The position numbers and the translations under genes are program-made. Source: G963665005 sp963665005 (GTDB lineage Bacteria > Bacillota > Clostridia > Christensenellales > SZUA-584). Taken from it: a DNA stretch of 64,000 nucleotides. Location: assembly GCA_963665005.2 (NCBI GenBank), contig CAXXTQ010000001.1, positions 124,001-188,000 on the forward strand, given 5' to 3'. The notes below the pieces were generated by a model. It had not been told where the DNA came from, ran no database searches, and saw only the letters and a list, made by a program, of their open reading frames with translations. Below, piece after piece: positions 35,616-44,520 of this stretch (its first letter is position 1; every line of letters begins with the position of its first letter).

Positions 35616-36466
35616 GATTTCTCACCTATTATATTTAAAACGCATTTTTCCAAATCGTCAAGCTTTATAACATCTTCGGGAATTTTCTTGCCCTTTTTTC
35701 TCATAAGTGCCGCTATCTTTGCAACGTACGGTATATCAAGCCCTGCTTCAATCAGCTCTTCGCCTTTCGAAAATACTTGGTGCGGCAGGCCGTCCATAAG
35801 CTTCTTTGCGCCGCGAAGAACAATCACGCGCTGTGCGTTCTCCGCAAGGTCATCCATGGAATGCGTTATCATTATTATAGACACGCCCTGCCGGTTAAGC
35901 TTTGTTATAAGCTCCATAAGATGTATTCTGCCCTGCGGGTCAAGCCCTGCGACAGGTTCATCGAGTATCAGCACTTCAGGATTCATAGCAAGAACGCCGG
36001 CTATGGCAACCCTGCGCTTTTGCCCTCCCGAAAGTTCGAAAGGAGAAAGCTTGCTGACCGAATCGTAATCGAGCTCCATAAGTCCCATAGAAGATTTTAC
36101 TCTTTGCTCTATCTCATTCTCGGGCACTCCTGCCTTGCCCGGCCCGAAAGCAATATCTTTATATACGCTTTCTTCAAAAAGCTGATGCTCGGGGTACTGA
36201 AATACGACTCCGACGTGCCGCCTTAGCTCTTTTCTGTCGTACCCCTTTTTATTTATATCTTTTCCGCTTATATAAACAGTTCCCGATGTCGGCTTTAACA
36301 GCCCCGCCATAAGCCCTATAAGCGTTGTCTTGCCCGAGCCGGTATGCCCGATTATTCCGACAAACTCGCCTCTTTGAATGCTTACGCTGAAATCGTCTAC
36401 CGCCTTTGCCTCAAACGGCGTGCCCGGCATATACGTATATGTAAGGTTTTCTAGCACAATTGACAT
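35612..36466 (-). CDS. ecfA2: ECF transporter ATPase EcfA2
   Basis: A 284-residue ABC ATPase: Walker A GHTGSGKTT, Q loop in VVFQYPEHQLFEE, signature LSGGQKRR, Walker B VLILDEPVAGLDP, switch His in ITHSMDD. It forms the heterodimer with EcfA1. It overlaps ecfA1 by 16 nt, with a GGTGG site inside that gene. Confidence 0.95.
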   Translation of the reverse strand: MSIVLENLTYTYMPGTPFEAKAVDDFSVSIQRGEFVGIIGHTGSGKTTLIGLMAGLLKPTSGTVYISGKDINKKGYDRKELRRHVGVVFQYPEHQLFEESVYKDIAFGPGKAGVPENEIEQRVKSSMGLMELDYDSVSKLSPFELSGGQKRRVAIAGVLAMNPEVLILDEPVAGLDPQGRIHLMELITKLNRQGVSIIMITHSMDDLAENAQRVIVLRGAKKLMDGLPHQVFSKGEELIEAGLDIPYVAKIAALMRKKGKKIPEDVIKLDDLEKCVLNIIGEKS

Positions 36467-37281
36467 AAGTTATCCACCAATTCCTCAATTGTCAGCGGGC
36501 ATTTCTTAAGATCGTGCCCTTCTTTTTTAAGCCTGTGATAAAGTTCTATATGCGGCGGAGCGCTTAGCCCCGCTTTCTCGAGCGCTTCTTTATTAGAGAA
36601 AACTTCTCTCGGTGTTCCGCTGTAATCTACCTGCCCCTGCGTCATAACAAACACCCTGTCGGCAAAAAGAGCTTCTTCCATATAATGAGTAATCAATATA
36701 ATCGTTTTGCCCTGTTTATTAAGCTTGGTTATCGTTTCCATTACTTCAGCTCTGCCCTCCGGGTCAAGCATTGCCGTAGGCTCGTCAAAAACGATTATAT
36801 CGGGGCGCATAGCAAGCACGCCCGCAATCGCAACACGCTGCTTTTGGCCTCCCGAGAGCATATGCGGCGCACGCATTTTATACTCGCTCATATTAACCGT
36901 TTCAAGCGCGTCGTCTACACGCTCTCTTATTTCGACGGGTGGTATGCCTATATTCTCTGGCCCGAATGCCACGTCTTCTTCTACTATCGTCGCAACAAGC
37001 TGGTTATCGGGGTTCTGAAAAACCATACCAGCAAGTTTTCTTATCTCCCAAACGCGGCTTTCGTCTTTTGTATCCATGCCTTCAACCGTTACGCTTCCTG
37101 CCTCTGGCAGAAAAAGCGCATTGATATGTTTGGCAAAAGTAGACTTTCCCGAGCCGTTATGGCCAATTATCGCGACAAATTCACCTTTTTTTACCGATAT
37201 AGATACATCAATAAGAGCGGGAGAAATATTTTCTTCGCCGACGTATGAATATCGTACATTTTCCGCTTTTACAATTACCAT
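36451..37281 (-). CDS. ecfA1: ECF transporter ATPase EcfA1
   Basis: A 276-residue ABC ATPase: Walker A GHNGSGKST, Q loop MVFQNPDNQL, signature LSGGQKQR, Walker B IIVFDEPTAML. The start is the ATG at 37281, with AAAGGA 6 nt upstream; an in-frame TTG at 37296 overlaps that site and is less likely. It is first in the ecfA1-ecfA2-ecfT-truA operon. A TATAAT at 37323-37328, overlapping the preceding terminator, may be its promoter. Confidence 0.95.
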   Translation of the reverse strand: MVIVKAENVRYSYVGEENISPALIDVSISVKKGEFVAIIGHNGSGKSTFAKHINALFLPEAGSVTVEGMDTKDESRVWEIRKLAGMVFQNPDNQLVATIVEEDVAFGPENIGIPPVEIRERVDDALETVNMSEYKMRAPHMLSGGQKQRVAIAGVLAMRPDIIVFDEPTAMLDPEGRAEVMETITKLNKQGKTIILITHYMEEALFADRVFVMTQGQVDYSGTPREVFSNKEALEKAGLSAPPHIELYHRLKKEGHDLKKCPLTIEELVDNLCQLC

Positions 37282-37332
37282 AAAGATTCCTTTCAAAAGG
37301 GTAAGTTTTCCTTATTAGTCCAATTATACACT

Positions 37333-37366
37333 AAAAGGCTTTGAAAAAATACTTTCAAAGCCTTTT
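37333..37366. terminator. Terminator of the ribosomal superoperon
   Basis: A perfect 14-bp stem (AAAAGGCTTTGAAA with its complement) and a 6-nt loop lie 30 nt after the rplQ stop. The minus-strand T run is short. A TATAAT for the ecf operon lies immediately behind. Confidence 0.8.
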
Positions 37367-37396
37367 TTAATCATAATTAATAAACCAGGAAAGCTT

Positions 37397-37906
37397 TTAG
37401 ACGAGCTCTAATATAACCATTTCCGTAGCATCGCCGCGCCTTGGGCCCTTTTTGATGATTCTTGTATAGCCGCCGCCCGTTCCTAAATCTTTGGCGCGCT
37501 CATAATATTTTGGCCCGTATTCGCGGAACATCTTCTCTATCAAAGGATGTTTTGCGTCTTTAATACGCGCCTTATAATCAAACTTGCTTTCGCCGTCAGT
37601 TTTTTGTTCCTGAACATCATACAGATACTGCATCATGCGTCTTCTTGCGGCAAGCTTTGTTGCAGAATCGTTTTCCAATTCTCTTTTTATCTTCTCGCCG
37701 TCTTGCGTAACCTCTTTTATTACCTTTACGGTATTTGCGTGTTCTCTTACGGCAAGCGTAATAAGCTTTTCTGCTATGCTTCTTGCCTCTTTCGCGCGGG
37801 CAAGCGTAGTCTCGATTTTACCGTGCCACAAAAGAGCCGTAACAAGGCTTCTTAACATTGCTTTGCGTTGATCTGAACTTTTGTTCAGCTTTCTATACCC
37901 AGCCAT
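37397..37906 (-). CDS. rplQ: 50S ribosomal protein L17
   Basis: A 169-residue protein with the L17 start MAGYRKLNKSSDQRKAMLRSL. Most bacterial L17 are about 115-130 residues. The extra length lies in the middle and C-terminal part (QEQKTDGESKFDYKARIKDA, then GPKYYERAKDLGTGGGYTRI), a form I associate with some Clostridia. It is the last gene of the block, 85 nt after rpoA. Confidence 0.95.
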   Translation of the reverse strand: MAGYRKLNKSSDQRKAMLRSLVTALLWHGKIETTLARAKEARSIAEKLITLAVREHANTVKVIKEVTQDGEKIKRELENDSATKLAARRRMMQYLYDVQEQKTDGESKFDYKARIKDAKHPLIEKMFREYGPKYYERAKDLGTGGGYTRIIKKGPRRGDATEMVILELV

Positions 37907-37990
37907 TTTATCCTCCTAGTTCCAACCGCGTTTTATACCCATGCAAAAACCTTTTTTAAACGCGGCAGCAAATTTTAAAATTATTATATA

Positions 37991-38935
37991 TCAGTCATCA
38001 AGACGAAGCGATAACCCAAGGGCAGCGAGCTTTTGCTCTACCTCTTCGAGAGATTTGCGCCCGAGGTTTCTTACTTTCATCATTTCTTCTTCATTTCTCT
38101 TTATGAGCTCTTCTACTGTGTTTATACCTGCACGCTTTAAGCAGTTATATGAACGGACAGACAAATCAAGCTCTTCTATTGTTATCTCTAAGACCTTCTC
38201 TTTTTTGTCTTCTTCGGGTTCTACCATTATCTCGACGTTCTGTACATGCTCTGTCAGCCCTATAAACTGCGCAAGGTGCTCGCTCATTATCTTTGCCGCA
38301 AGCGACACAGACTCTTCGGGAGCTATAGTTCCGTTTGTCCAGAGCTCTAAAGAGAGCTTATCAAAGTCAGTTATCTGCCCAACACGAGTGTTGTCAACCG
38401 TAAAATTGACTTTTCTTATAGGTGTAAACATAGAATCGACCGGAATAACGCCTATGGGCATATCCTCGTCTTTATTTCTTTCGGCAAGAATATATCCTCT
38501 GCCTTTTTCGACGGTGATTTCCATGTATATATTCGAATCTTTATCAAGCGTCGCGATATGCATATCAGGGTTTAGTATTTCTACGTCGGCGTCCTGCGTG
38601 ATATCGCCGGCGACAACATCCTTTGGCCCTTTAACGTCCAGAATAAGCGTCTTTGGCTCATTTGTAAAAAGCTTTACCGCAAGCCCTTTTAGGTTCATAA
38701 CTATATTTACGACATCTTCGCTTACGCCTTCCATTGTAGAAAACTCGTGAAGCACGCTGTCAATCTTTACTCTTGTTACTGCCGCTCCGGGCAGACAGGA
38801 TAAAAGCACACGCCTAAGCGAGTTACCAAGCGTAGACCCGAATCCGCGCTCTAAAGGCTCCATCACGAACTTAGCATACTTGTTGTCGCTTGACTGCTCT
38901 ACACATTCTATGTTTGGCTTTTCTATTTCTAACAT
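37991..38935 (-). CDS. rpoA: RNA polymerase alpha subunit
   Basis: A 314-residue protein. The N-terminal dimerization domain has EPLERGFGSTLGNSLRRVLLS. The C-terminal DNA- and activator-binding domain has LDLSVRSYNCLKRAGINTV and VRNLGRKSLEEV. It is in the usual place between rpsD and rplQ. Confidence 0.98.
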   Translation of the reverse strand: MLEIEKPNIECVEQSSDNKYAKFVMEPLERGFGSTLGNSLRRVLLSCLPGAAVTRVKIDSVLHEFSTMEGVSEDVVNIVMNLKGLAVKLFTNEPKTLILDVKGPKDVVAGDITQDADVEILNPDMHIATLDKDSNIYMEITVEKGRGYILAERNKDEDMPIGVIPVDSMFTPIRKVNFTVDNTRVGQITDFDKLSLELWTNGTIAPEESVSLAAKIMSEHLAQFIGLTEHVQNVEIMVEPEEDKKEKVLEITIEELDLSVRSYNCLKRAGINTVEELIKRNEEEMMKVRNLGRKSLEEVEQKLAALGLSLRLDD

Positions 38936-38993
38936 ATATAACCCTCCCGTTATAGACTAAAAATTATTGAGGGCAACCGCAAATTACCTAACG

Positions 38994-39620
38994 CTACCTT
39001 GAATAATGCTCAACTATCAAATGCTCTTCAATCGTCAGGTCAATATCTTCTCTTGACGGAGCGGATACAACTCTTCCCGTTAGATTAGCATTGTCCATTG
39101 TAAGCCAGCTAGGCATGGGGCGCGCTTCGCTCTCCCTAAGCTCCTTAAATTTCTCTGAATCGGCTGATTTCTTCCTCAAAGTAATTTCATCACCTTCGTT
39201 AACAAACAAAGACGGGATATCAACCTTTTTTCCGTTTACAAGTATATGTCCGTGAGTTACTAACTGCCTTGCCTGCGCACGCGAATCTCCCATACCCAGA
39301 CGATAAACAACGTTATCTAGCCTAGATTCGAGCAGACGCAAAAGGTTTTCGCCCGTCTTGCCCTTCATACGCTCAGCAATATAGTAATATTTTTCGAACT
39401 GAGATTCCAGCATACCGTAAGCTCTTTTAACTTTTTGCTTCTCTCTTAGCTGTAATCCGTATTCGCTGACTTTTCCTCTTCTGCTTCTTGTCTGCTGCCC
39501 GGGAGGAGTCGGACGTTTAATAAACGCGCACTTTCCCGAATAACATCTATCACCTTTTAGAAAAAGCTTGCTGCCTTCCCTGCGACAAAGACGGCATACA
39601 GAGCCTGTATATCTTGCCAT
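38994..39620 (-). CDS. rpsD: 30S ribosomal protein S4
   Basis: A 208-residue primary 16S-binding protein with an S4 RNA-binding domain (LDNVVYRLGMGDSRAQARQL). The N-terminus keeps four cysteines (CRLCRREG...CYSGKC), the zinc-binding form of S4. Many Firmicutes carry a cysteine-free copy instead. Confidence 0.97.
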   Translation of the reverse strand: MARYTGSVCRLCRREGSKLFLKGDRCYSGKCAFIKRPTPPGQQTRSRRGKVSEYGLQLREKQKVKRAYGMLESQFEKYYYIAERMKGKTGENLLRLLESRLDNVVYRLGMGDSRAQARQLVTHGHILVNGKKVDIPSLFVNEGDEITLRKKSADSEKFKELRESEARPMPSWLTMDNANLTGRVVSAPSREDIDLTIEEHLIVEHYSR

Positions 39621-39636
39621 ATCTAATATATCCTCC

Positions 39637-40029
39637 TTATACTCTCCTGCGTTTTGGCGGACGGCAGCCGTTATGCGGTATCGGCGTAACGTCTCTTATG
39701 AGGCTGACCTCAAGCCCTGCTGTCTGAAGCGCGCGAATAGCCGCTTCTCTGCCGGAGCCCGGGCCTTTTACAAACACGTCCACAAACCTAAGTCCATGTT
39801 CCATGGCAGCGGTCGCGGCCTTTTCAGCGGCAGACTGTGCCGCAAAAGGAGTGCTTTTCCTTGAGCCTCTAAATCCCATACCGCCGGCACTTGCCCAAGA
39901 CAAAGTGTTCCCCGCGACATCGGTCATTGTTACAAGCGTATTGTTAAAGGAAGCACGGATATGTGCCTGGCCACGCTCAATATTTTTCTTCTCTTTACGT
40001 CTTCTGGTTGTCTTTTTAGGAGTCGCCAT
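39637..40029 (-). CDS. rpsK: 30S ribosomal protein S11
   Basis: A 130-residue protein with HIRASFNNTLVTMTD and the C-terminal DVTPIPHNGCRPPKRRRV. It forms part of the 30S platform. It lies between rpsM and rpsD, with normal length. Confidence 0.98.
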   Translation of the reverse strand: MATPKKTTRRRKEKKNIERGQAHIRASFNNTLVTMTDVAGNTLSWASAGGMGFRGSRKSTPFAAQSAAEKAATAAMEHGLRFVDVFVKGPGSGREAAIRALQTAGLEVSLIRDVTPIPHNGCRPPKRRRV

Positions 40030-40038
40030 TGCCTATCC

Positions 40039-40407
40039 TCACTTTCTTTTTCCGCCCGCAGACCTTTTCGGGCCTTTTCTGGTACGAGCGTTTTGTTTAC
40101 TGCTCTGCCCTCTTACAGGCAGGCCTCTGCGGTGGCGAATGCCTCTGTAGCATCCAATCTCAATAAGACGTTTTACGTTCATAGTAACATCACGCCTTAA
40201 ATCACCTTCCACCTTTAAGTTCTTATCTATATATTCTCTTAACTTGCTGACATCCGCTTCTGTTAAGTCTTTAACCCGCGTATCTGCATCGACTCCTGTC
40301 GACGCCAATATGTCTTTGGATGTCTTTAGCCCGATACCAAAAATATAAGTTAGGCCAATCTCTACCCTTTTATCTCTTGGTAGGTCAACACCTGCTATAC
40401 GTGCCAC
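40039..40407 (-). CDS. rpsM: 30S ribosomal protein S13
   Basis: A 122-residue 30S-head protein starting MARIAGVDLPRDKRVEIGLTY, with a basic tail (NARTRKGPKRSAGGKRK) that contacts tRNA. A 119-nt spacer separates it from rpmJ. Confidence 0.98.
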   Translation of the reverse strand: MARIAGVDLPRDKRVEIGLTYIFGIGLKTSKDILASTGVDADTRVKDLTEADVSKLREYIDKNLKVEGDLRRDVTMNVKRLIEIGCYRGIRHRRGLPVRGQSSKQNARTRKGPKRSAGGKRK

Positions 40408-40432
40408 TTATCTTCCACCTCCGAAAGTTACT

Positions 40433-40454
40433 CTGCCCGGCATATGGCCGGCAG
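40433..40454. other. Bulged hairpin in the rpmJ-rpsM spacer
   Basis: A stem CTGCC/GGCAG plus GGC/GCC with one bulge lies 26 nt upstream of rpsM. It may mark a processing or regulatory site in the mRNA. There is no T-run, so it is not an obvious terminator. Confidence 0.3.
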
Positions 40455-40526
40455 GTTTGTTATATAGAAAGCCTATACGGATTTGGGGACCACCGCCCCA
40501 CAGCCGCTCCGTAAAAGCATTCAAGC

Positions 40527-40640
40527 TTATCCTTGTGTCTGTTTATGCTTAGGATTTTTACAAATCACCATTACCTTGCCATGGCGTTTTATCACTTTGC
40601 ATTTTTCACAAATCGGTTTAACCGACGGTCTTACTTTCAT
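40527..40640 (-). CDS. rpmJ: 50S ribosomal protein L36
   Basis: A 37-residue protein, MKVRPSVKPICEKCKVIKRH and so on, ending HKQTQG. It keeps the Cys-Cys-Cys-His zinc ribbon (CEKC...C....H). An AGGAGG site lies upstream and infA precedes by 21 nt. Confidence 0.97.
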   Translation of the reverse strand: MKVRPSVKPICEKCKVIKRHGKVMVICKNPKHKQTQG

Positions 40641-40661
40641 TTTTCTTTCCTCCTTTAGATA

Positions 40662-40883
40662 TTAGCCTTTACCACGCCACGTTATACGCCCTCGCTTTAA
40701 ATCGTAAGGAGATATCTCCACTGTTACTCTGTCTCCCGGCAATATACGTATATAATGCATACGCAGTTTGCCCGATATATGCGCCAATATCTTGTGGCCG
40801 TTTTCCAGCTCTACTTCGAACACAGCATTCGGAAATGCTTCCGTTACTCTGCCCTCCATCTCTATAACGTCGCTTTTTGACAA
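40662..40883 (-). CDS. infA: Translation initiation factor IF-1
   Basis: A 73-residue S1/OB-fold protein (MSKSDVIEMEGRVTEAFPNA; RIVLPGD-type loop RILPGDRVTVEISPYDL) that binds the 30S A site during initiation. It stands between the KOW gene and rpmJ, as usual in Clostridia. Confidence 0.98.
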   Translation of the reverse strand: MSKSDVIEMEGRVTEAFPNAVFEVELENGHKILAHISGKLRMHYIRILPGDRVTVEISPYDLKRGRITWRGKG

Positions 40884-40896
40884 GTTGCTTCCCCCT

Positions 40897-41181
40897 TCAT
40901 GCGTCGCTTTCGCACTTGCACGATCTTATCGCACTCCTAATCTCCGCATCAAAAACTTTAGCGCCCGTTTTCAGCTTTTGTGCAATACCATTTAGAACCT
41001 GCGGACAAAGCTTTAAATGCCTGATTTTTTTCTTCTTCGGACGATCTATCGTCCTTAACTCTCCATTTACTATATAAACATACTGATCATCTATAATGTC
41101 CAGTATCATGAAGTATCTGCCTTTGTCTCTGCCGGCGGTCGATACGGCAACTCTTCCTATCTCTATGAGATATTCTTCCAT
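40897..41181 (-). CDS. KOW-domain (L14e-like) RNA-binding protein
   Basis: A 94-residue protein starting with a KOW-type barrel (IGRVAVSTAGRDKGRYFMIL) and a basic stretch DRPKKKKIRHLK. Genes of this type sit between map and infA in many Clostridia and are annotated as KOW or L14e-like ribosome-associated proteins. The precise role is unknown. Confidence 0.85.
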   Translation of the reverse strand: MEEYLIEIGRVAVSTAGRDKGRYFMILDIIDDQYVYIVNGELRTIDRPKKKKIRHLKLCPQVLNGIAQKLKTGAKVFDAEIRSAIRSCKCESDA

Positions 41182-41199
41182 ATCCGCTGCCTCCTTTAC

Positions 41200-41946
41200 C
41201 TATGCCTCGGTCAGTATAACGATACCATTGTCTGTCAATGCCACCGAATGCTCGTAATGTGACGATAAGCTATTGTCTTTAGTGCACACCGTCCACCCAT
41301 CGGCTTTGGTATATGTCTGCCTGGCTCCAAAGTTTATCATAGGCTCTATCGCCAGCACCATTCCGGGCATTAGCCTCGGTCCTTTGTGTTTTGTAACAAA
41401 ATTCGGAACGTTGGGCTCTTCGTGAAGATCCTGCCCTATTCCATGGCCCACCAGTTCTCTTACTACAGAAAACCCTGCGTCTTCCGCCGTTTTCTGTACG
41501 GCAGCCGATATATCGCATAACCTGTTGCCTTGCGTAAATTGCTCGGCTCCTGCCCAAAACGATTGCTCTGTCACTCGAATAAGCTCCTCGGCTTCGCTCG
41601 TTATATCGCCGACTGCGAACGTCTTTGCGTTATCGCCGTGATATCCTTTGTATTTTGCGCCAAGGTCAATGCTTATAATATCGCCTGAAATCAAAACCCT
41701 GCTGCCCGGTATACCGTGTACGACTTCGTCATTTACAGAAGCGCATATGGTTGCCGGAAATCCGCTGTATCCCAAAAACGAAGGAACCGCTCCGTTTTTT
41801 TCTATATACCGCCGGGCTATCAAATCAAGTTCGCCGGTGGTTATTCCAGGCTTTACCGCCTCACCTGCGATTTTGAGCGCCTCTCCCGCAATTCGGCCGG
41901 CTGCTCTCATTGATTCTATTTCTCGGCGAGACTTATAAATAATCAT
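41200..41946 (-). CDS. map: Methionine aminopeptidase type I
   Basis: A 248-residue metalloprotease that removes N-terminal Met. Metal ligands are recognisable in SIDLGAKYKGYHGDNAKTFA, VGHGIGQDLHEEPNVPNF, VLAIEPM and YEHSVAL. It overlaps the adk stop by 4 nt (ATGA). Confidence 0.97.
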   Translation of the reverse strand: MIIYKSRREIESMRAAGRIAGEALKIAGEAVKPGITTGELDLIARRYIEKNGAVPSFLGYSGFPATICASVNDEVVHGIPGSRVLISGDIISIDLGAKYKGYHGDNAKTFAVGDITSEAEELIRVTEQSFWAGAEQFTQGNRLCDISAAVQKTAEDAGFSVVRELVGHGIGQDLHEEPNVPNFVTKHKGPRLMPGMVLAIEPMINFGARQTYTKADGWTVCTKDNSLSSHYEHSVALTDNGIVILTEA

Positions 41947-42572
41947 CCCCGGCCTTCCAATACAGCCAATATCGTCTGAGTTATTGTATCTATGCCGCCC
42001 GAGCCTACAACATCATGCAGTATACCCTTCTCGGCATAATATTCTATAAGCGGTTTTGTCTTCTCTTTATACACGCTGAGACGCTGAAGAACTATTTCTT
42101 CTGTATCGTCATCGCGGGTAAACAGAGATTTGCCGCATTTCGGACAAGTATTTATATCGGCCAGCATTGATTCGTGATAAGTAGAACCGCAGTCGCTGCA
42201 TACTCTTCTTCCGCACATTCTGGAAACTAATTTATTGTCCGGCACATATATATTTATTACCCTGTCTAATGACGTAAAGCAATCGAGAGCCTCGGCCTGC
42301 GCTTTTGTTCTAGGAAACCCGTCTAGCAAAAATCCGTTTTTTGCGTCCGGCCTTTCTATACGCTCTTTCACCATATCTATTATAACATCATCGGGCACAA
42401 GCTCTCCTGCATCTATAAAACCTTTTGCCTTGAGCCCAAGCTCGGTACTGTTTTTTATTTCTTCCCTGAGCATATCTCCGGTCGAAATATGAGGTATGCC
42501 GTATTTTGCTGCAACTTTTGATGCCTGTGTACCTTTTCCCGCTCCCGGCGGACCAACAAACATAAGTTTCAT
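41943..42572 (-). CDS. adk: Adenylate kinase
   Basis: A 209-residue kinase with P-loop GPPGAGKGTQ and the LID domain carrying a zinc-type cluster (CGRRVCSDCGSTYH, then CPKC), as in Gram-positive Adk. It balances AMP, ADP and ATP. It lies 10 nt after secY. Confidence 0.97.
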   Translation of the reverse strand: MKLMFVGPPGAGKGTQASKVAAKYGIPHISTGDMLREEIKNSTELGLKAKGFIDAGELVPDDVIIDMVKERIERPDAKNGFLLDGFPRTKAQAEALDCFTSLDRVINIYVPDNKLVSRMCGRRVCSDCGSTYHESMLADINTCPKCGKSLFTRDDDTEEIVLQRLSVYKEKTKPLIEYYAEKGILHDVVGSGGIDTITQTILAVLEGRG

Positions 42573-42582
42573 ATAATACCTC

Positions 42583-43851
42583 TTACTTTAAAAATCCTTT
42601 GTAGTGCCTCATCATCATCTGTGACTCAAGCTGTCTCGTAGTTTCCAGCGAAACGCTTACCATAATAAGCAGGCTTGTCGCTCCGAACGCCGAAGAATAT
42701 CCCGACATCGCGCTCATGCCTGTCGGCACAGTCGCTACAAGCGCCAGGAACAGCGCCCCGAAGAATGTAACTCGAACGAGTATCTTCTGCAAATAATCGG
42801 ATGTCGGTTTGCCCGCCCGAATTCCCGGTATAAACCCGCCGTTTTGCTGCATGTTCTTCGAAACATCCATAGGATTAAAAGTTGCCTGTGAATAAAAGAA
42901 TGTAAAGAAGAATATCAGCAGCGCATACAATACAAGATATAACGGTTTGCTCGGCCCCATAACGGCCGCGTATCCCGCCTGCGCCTCGGCTGAGGTATAG
43001 CTTAATATAATATTCGGGAACTGTATAAGCGTCATCGCAAAGATGAGCGGCAGCACGCCCGATTGGTTAACTTTCATAGGTATATGAGTAGACTGCCCGC
43101 CGTACATTTTACGCCCTATTACGCGCTTTGCATACTGTACGGGAATCCGTCTCTCACCAAGGTCTATAAATGTAATTCCTGTAATAATTATTCCTGAAGT
43201 AACAATTACTATTATTATCATCAAATAAGAAATACTGTCGCCGACCGAAGCGGAAGCAATCAACCTTTGAATCTCGCTTGGGACTCTGCTTATAATGCTG
43301 ATAAAGATTATAAGCGATATACCGTTGCCCACGCCGTTCTCGGTAATATGCTCGCCTATCCACATGATAAGCGCGGTACCCGCCGTCAAACACAGAACTA
43401 TTGTTATATAGTTTAATATCATAGGCGTTCCGGTCTGTATAACTGCGCCCTCGCCAAGCCCAAGAAGTATTGCTATCGATTGTATAAGTCCAAGAACAAC
43501 AGCCGCATAACGTGTAATAGACGCTATCTTCTTTCTGCCTTCGGGGCCTTGCTTAGAAAGCCTTTCTAGAGGCGGAAGAGCCATCGTCAATAAGTTCATT
43601 ATAATCGACGCGGTAATATAAGGTGTAATACCAAGCGCGAACAGCGAAAACGCCGAAAGCGCGCCGCCTGAGAAAAAGTCAACAAACTGCCCGACCATAT
43701 CACCGCCGATAGTTTGTGAGATATACGCTACATCAACACCCGGTACAGGTACATGCGCACCAACTCTGTATACAAGGAGCATCATCAACGTATATAGTAT
43801 TTTCTTTCTTATATCCGGTACTTTCCATGCATTACGTAGCGTACTAAACAT
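42583..43851 (-). CDS. secY: Preprotein translocase subunit SecY
   Basis: A 422-residue, about ten-helix channel protein starting MFSTLRNAWKVPDIRKKILYT. SecY signatures include GALSAFSLFALGITPYITASI and QQNGGFIPGIRAGKPT. The start codon shares one nucleotide with the rplO stop. Confidence 0.98.
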   Translation of the reverse strand: MFSTLRNAWKVPDIRKKILYTLMMLLVYRVGAHVPVPGVDVAYISQTIGGDMVGQFVDFFSGGALSAFSLFALGITPYITASIIMNLLTMALPPLERLSKQGPEGRKKIASITRYAAVVLGLIQSIAILLGLGEGAVIQTGTPMILNYITIVLCLTAGTALIMWIGEHITENGVGNGISLIIFISIISRVPSEIQRLIASASVGDSISYLMIIIVIVTSGIIITGITFIDLGERRIPVQYAKRVIGRKMYGGQSTHIPMKVNQSGVLPLIFAMTLIQFPNIILSYTSAEAQAGYAAVMGPSKPLYLVLYALLIFFFTFFYSQATFNPMDVSKNMQQNGGFIPGIRAGKPTSDYLQKILVRVTFFGALFLALVATVPTGMSAMSGYSSAFGATSLLIMVSVSLETTRQLESQMMMRHYKGFLK

Positions 43852-44294
43852 TATTTAATCACCTCAATGGCTCCGCCGGCAGCAGAAATTTTCTGCTCGG
43901 CAGTCTTGGTAAACTTGCTCGCTTTAACGTTAAGCTTTTTTGTGATCTCTCCGTTCCCGAGTACCTTTAAACCATCATTTGCTTTTCTTATAAGCCTTTC
44001 CTTTAAAAGAAGTTCGGCTGTTATTTGCGTACCGTCGTCAAACTTATTAAGGTCTCCGACGTTAACTATAGAATATGTCTTTGCAAATATATTTTTAAAT
44101 CCTCTTTTTGGCAGCCTTCTCGAAAGCGGCATCTGCCCGCCTTCAAAACCGGGGCGCACTCCGCCGCCGCTTCTGCTCTTTTGTCCGTCCTGTCCGCGAG
44201 TAGACGTCTTGCCCATACCCGAACCGGCGCCTCTGCCAACACGTTTTCTCTTTTTCTTAGAACCCGGAGCAGGCTTCAATTCGTTAATTCTCAC
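43851..44294 (-). CDS. rplO: 50S ribosomal protein L15
   Basis: A 147-residue protein with the Gly/Lys/Arg-rich N-terminal extension (GSKKKRKRVGRGAGSGMGKT) and RRLPKRGFKN. It is a late 50S assembly protein of normal length. Confidence 0.98.
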   Translation of the reverse strand: MRINELKPAPGSKKKRKRVGRGAGSGMGKTSTRGQDGQKSRSGGGVRPGFEGGQMPLSRRLPKRGFKNIFAKTYSIVNVGDLNKFDDGTQITAELLLKERLIRKANDGLKVLGNGEITKKLNVKASKFTKTAEQKISAAGGAIEVIK

Positions 44295-44313
44295 GACTTG
44301 CCCTCCTTAAAAT

Positions 44314-44508
44314 TTATGCATCCAGCACCTTTACCAGGTGCGTAACTTTTCTTACCATGCCGCGAACACATTCGTTATCCTGCTTTTCTACGATTGCGTT
44401 TATCTTTCGAAGCCCAAGAGCCTCAAGCGTAGCTTTTTGGTCTTTAGCATAGCCGATACCGCTTTTAACAAGCTGTATCTTTATTGTATTCTCTTTGCCT
44501 TTTGCCAT
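44314..44508 (-). CDS. rpmD: 50S ribosomal protein L30
   Basis: A 64-residue protein with the L30 signature (IQLVKSGIGYAKDQKATLEALGL), between rpsE and rplO. Confidence 0.96.
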   Translation of the reverse strand: MAKGKENTIKIQLVKSGIGYAKDQKATLEALGLRKINAIVEKQDNECVRGMVRKVTHLVKVLDA

Positions 44509-44520
44509 GATTGGCCTCCT

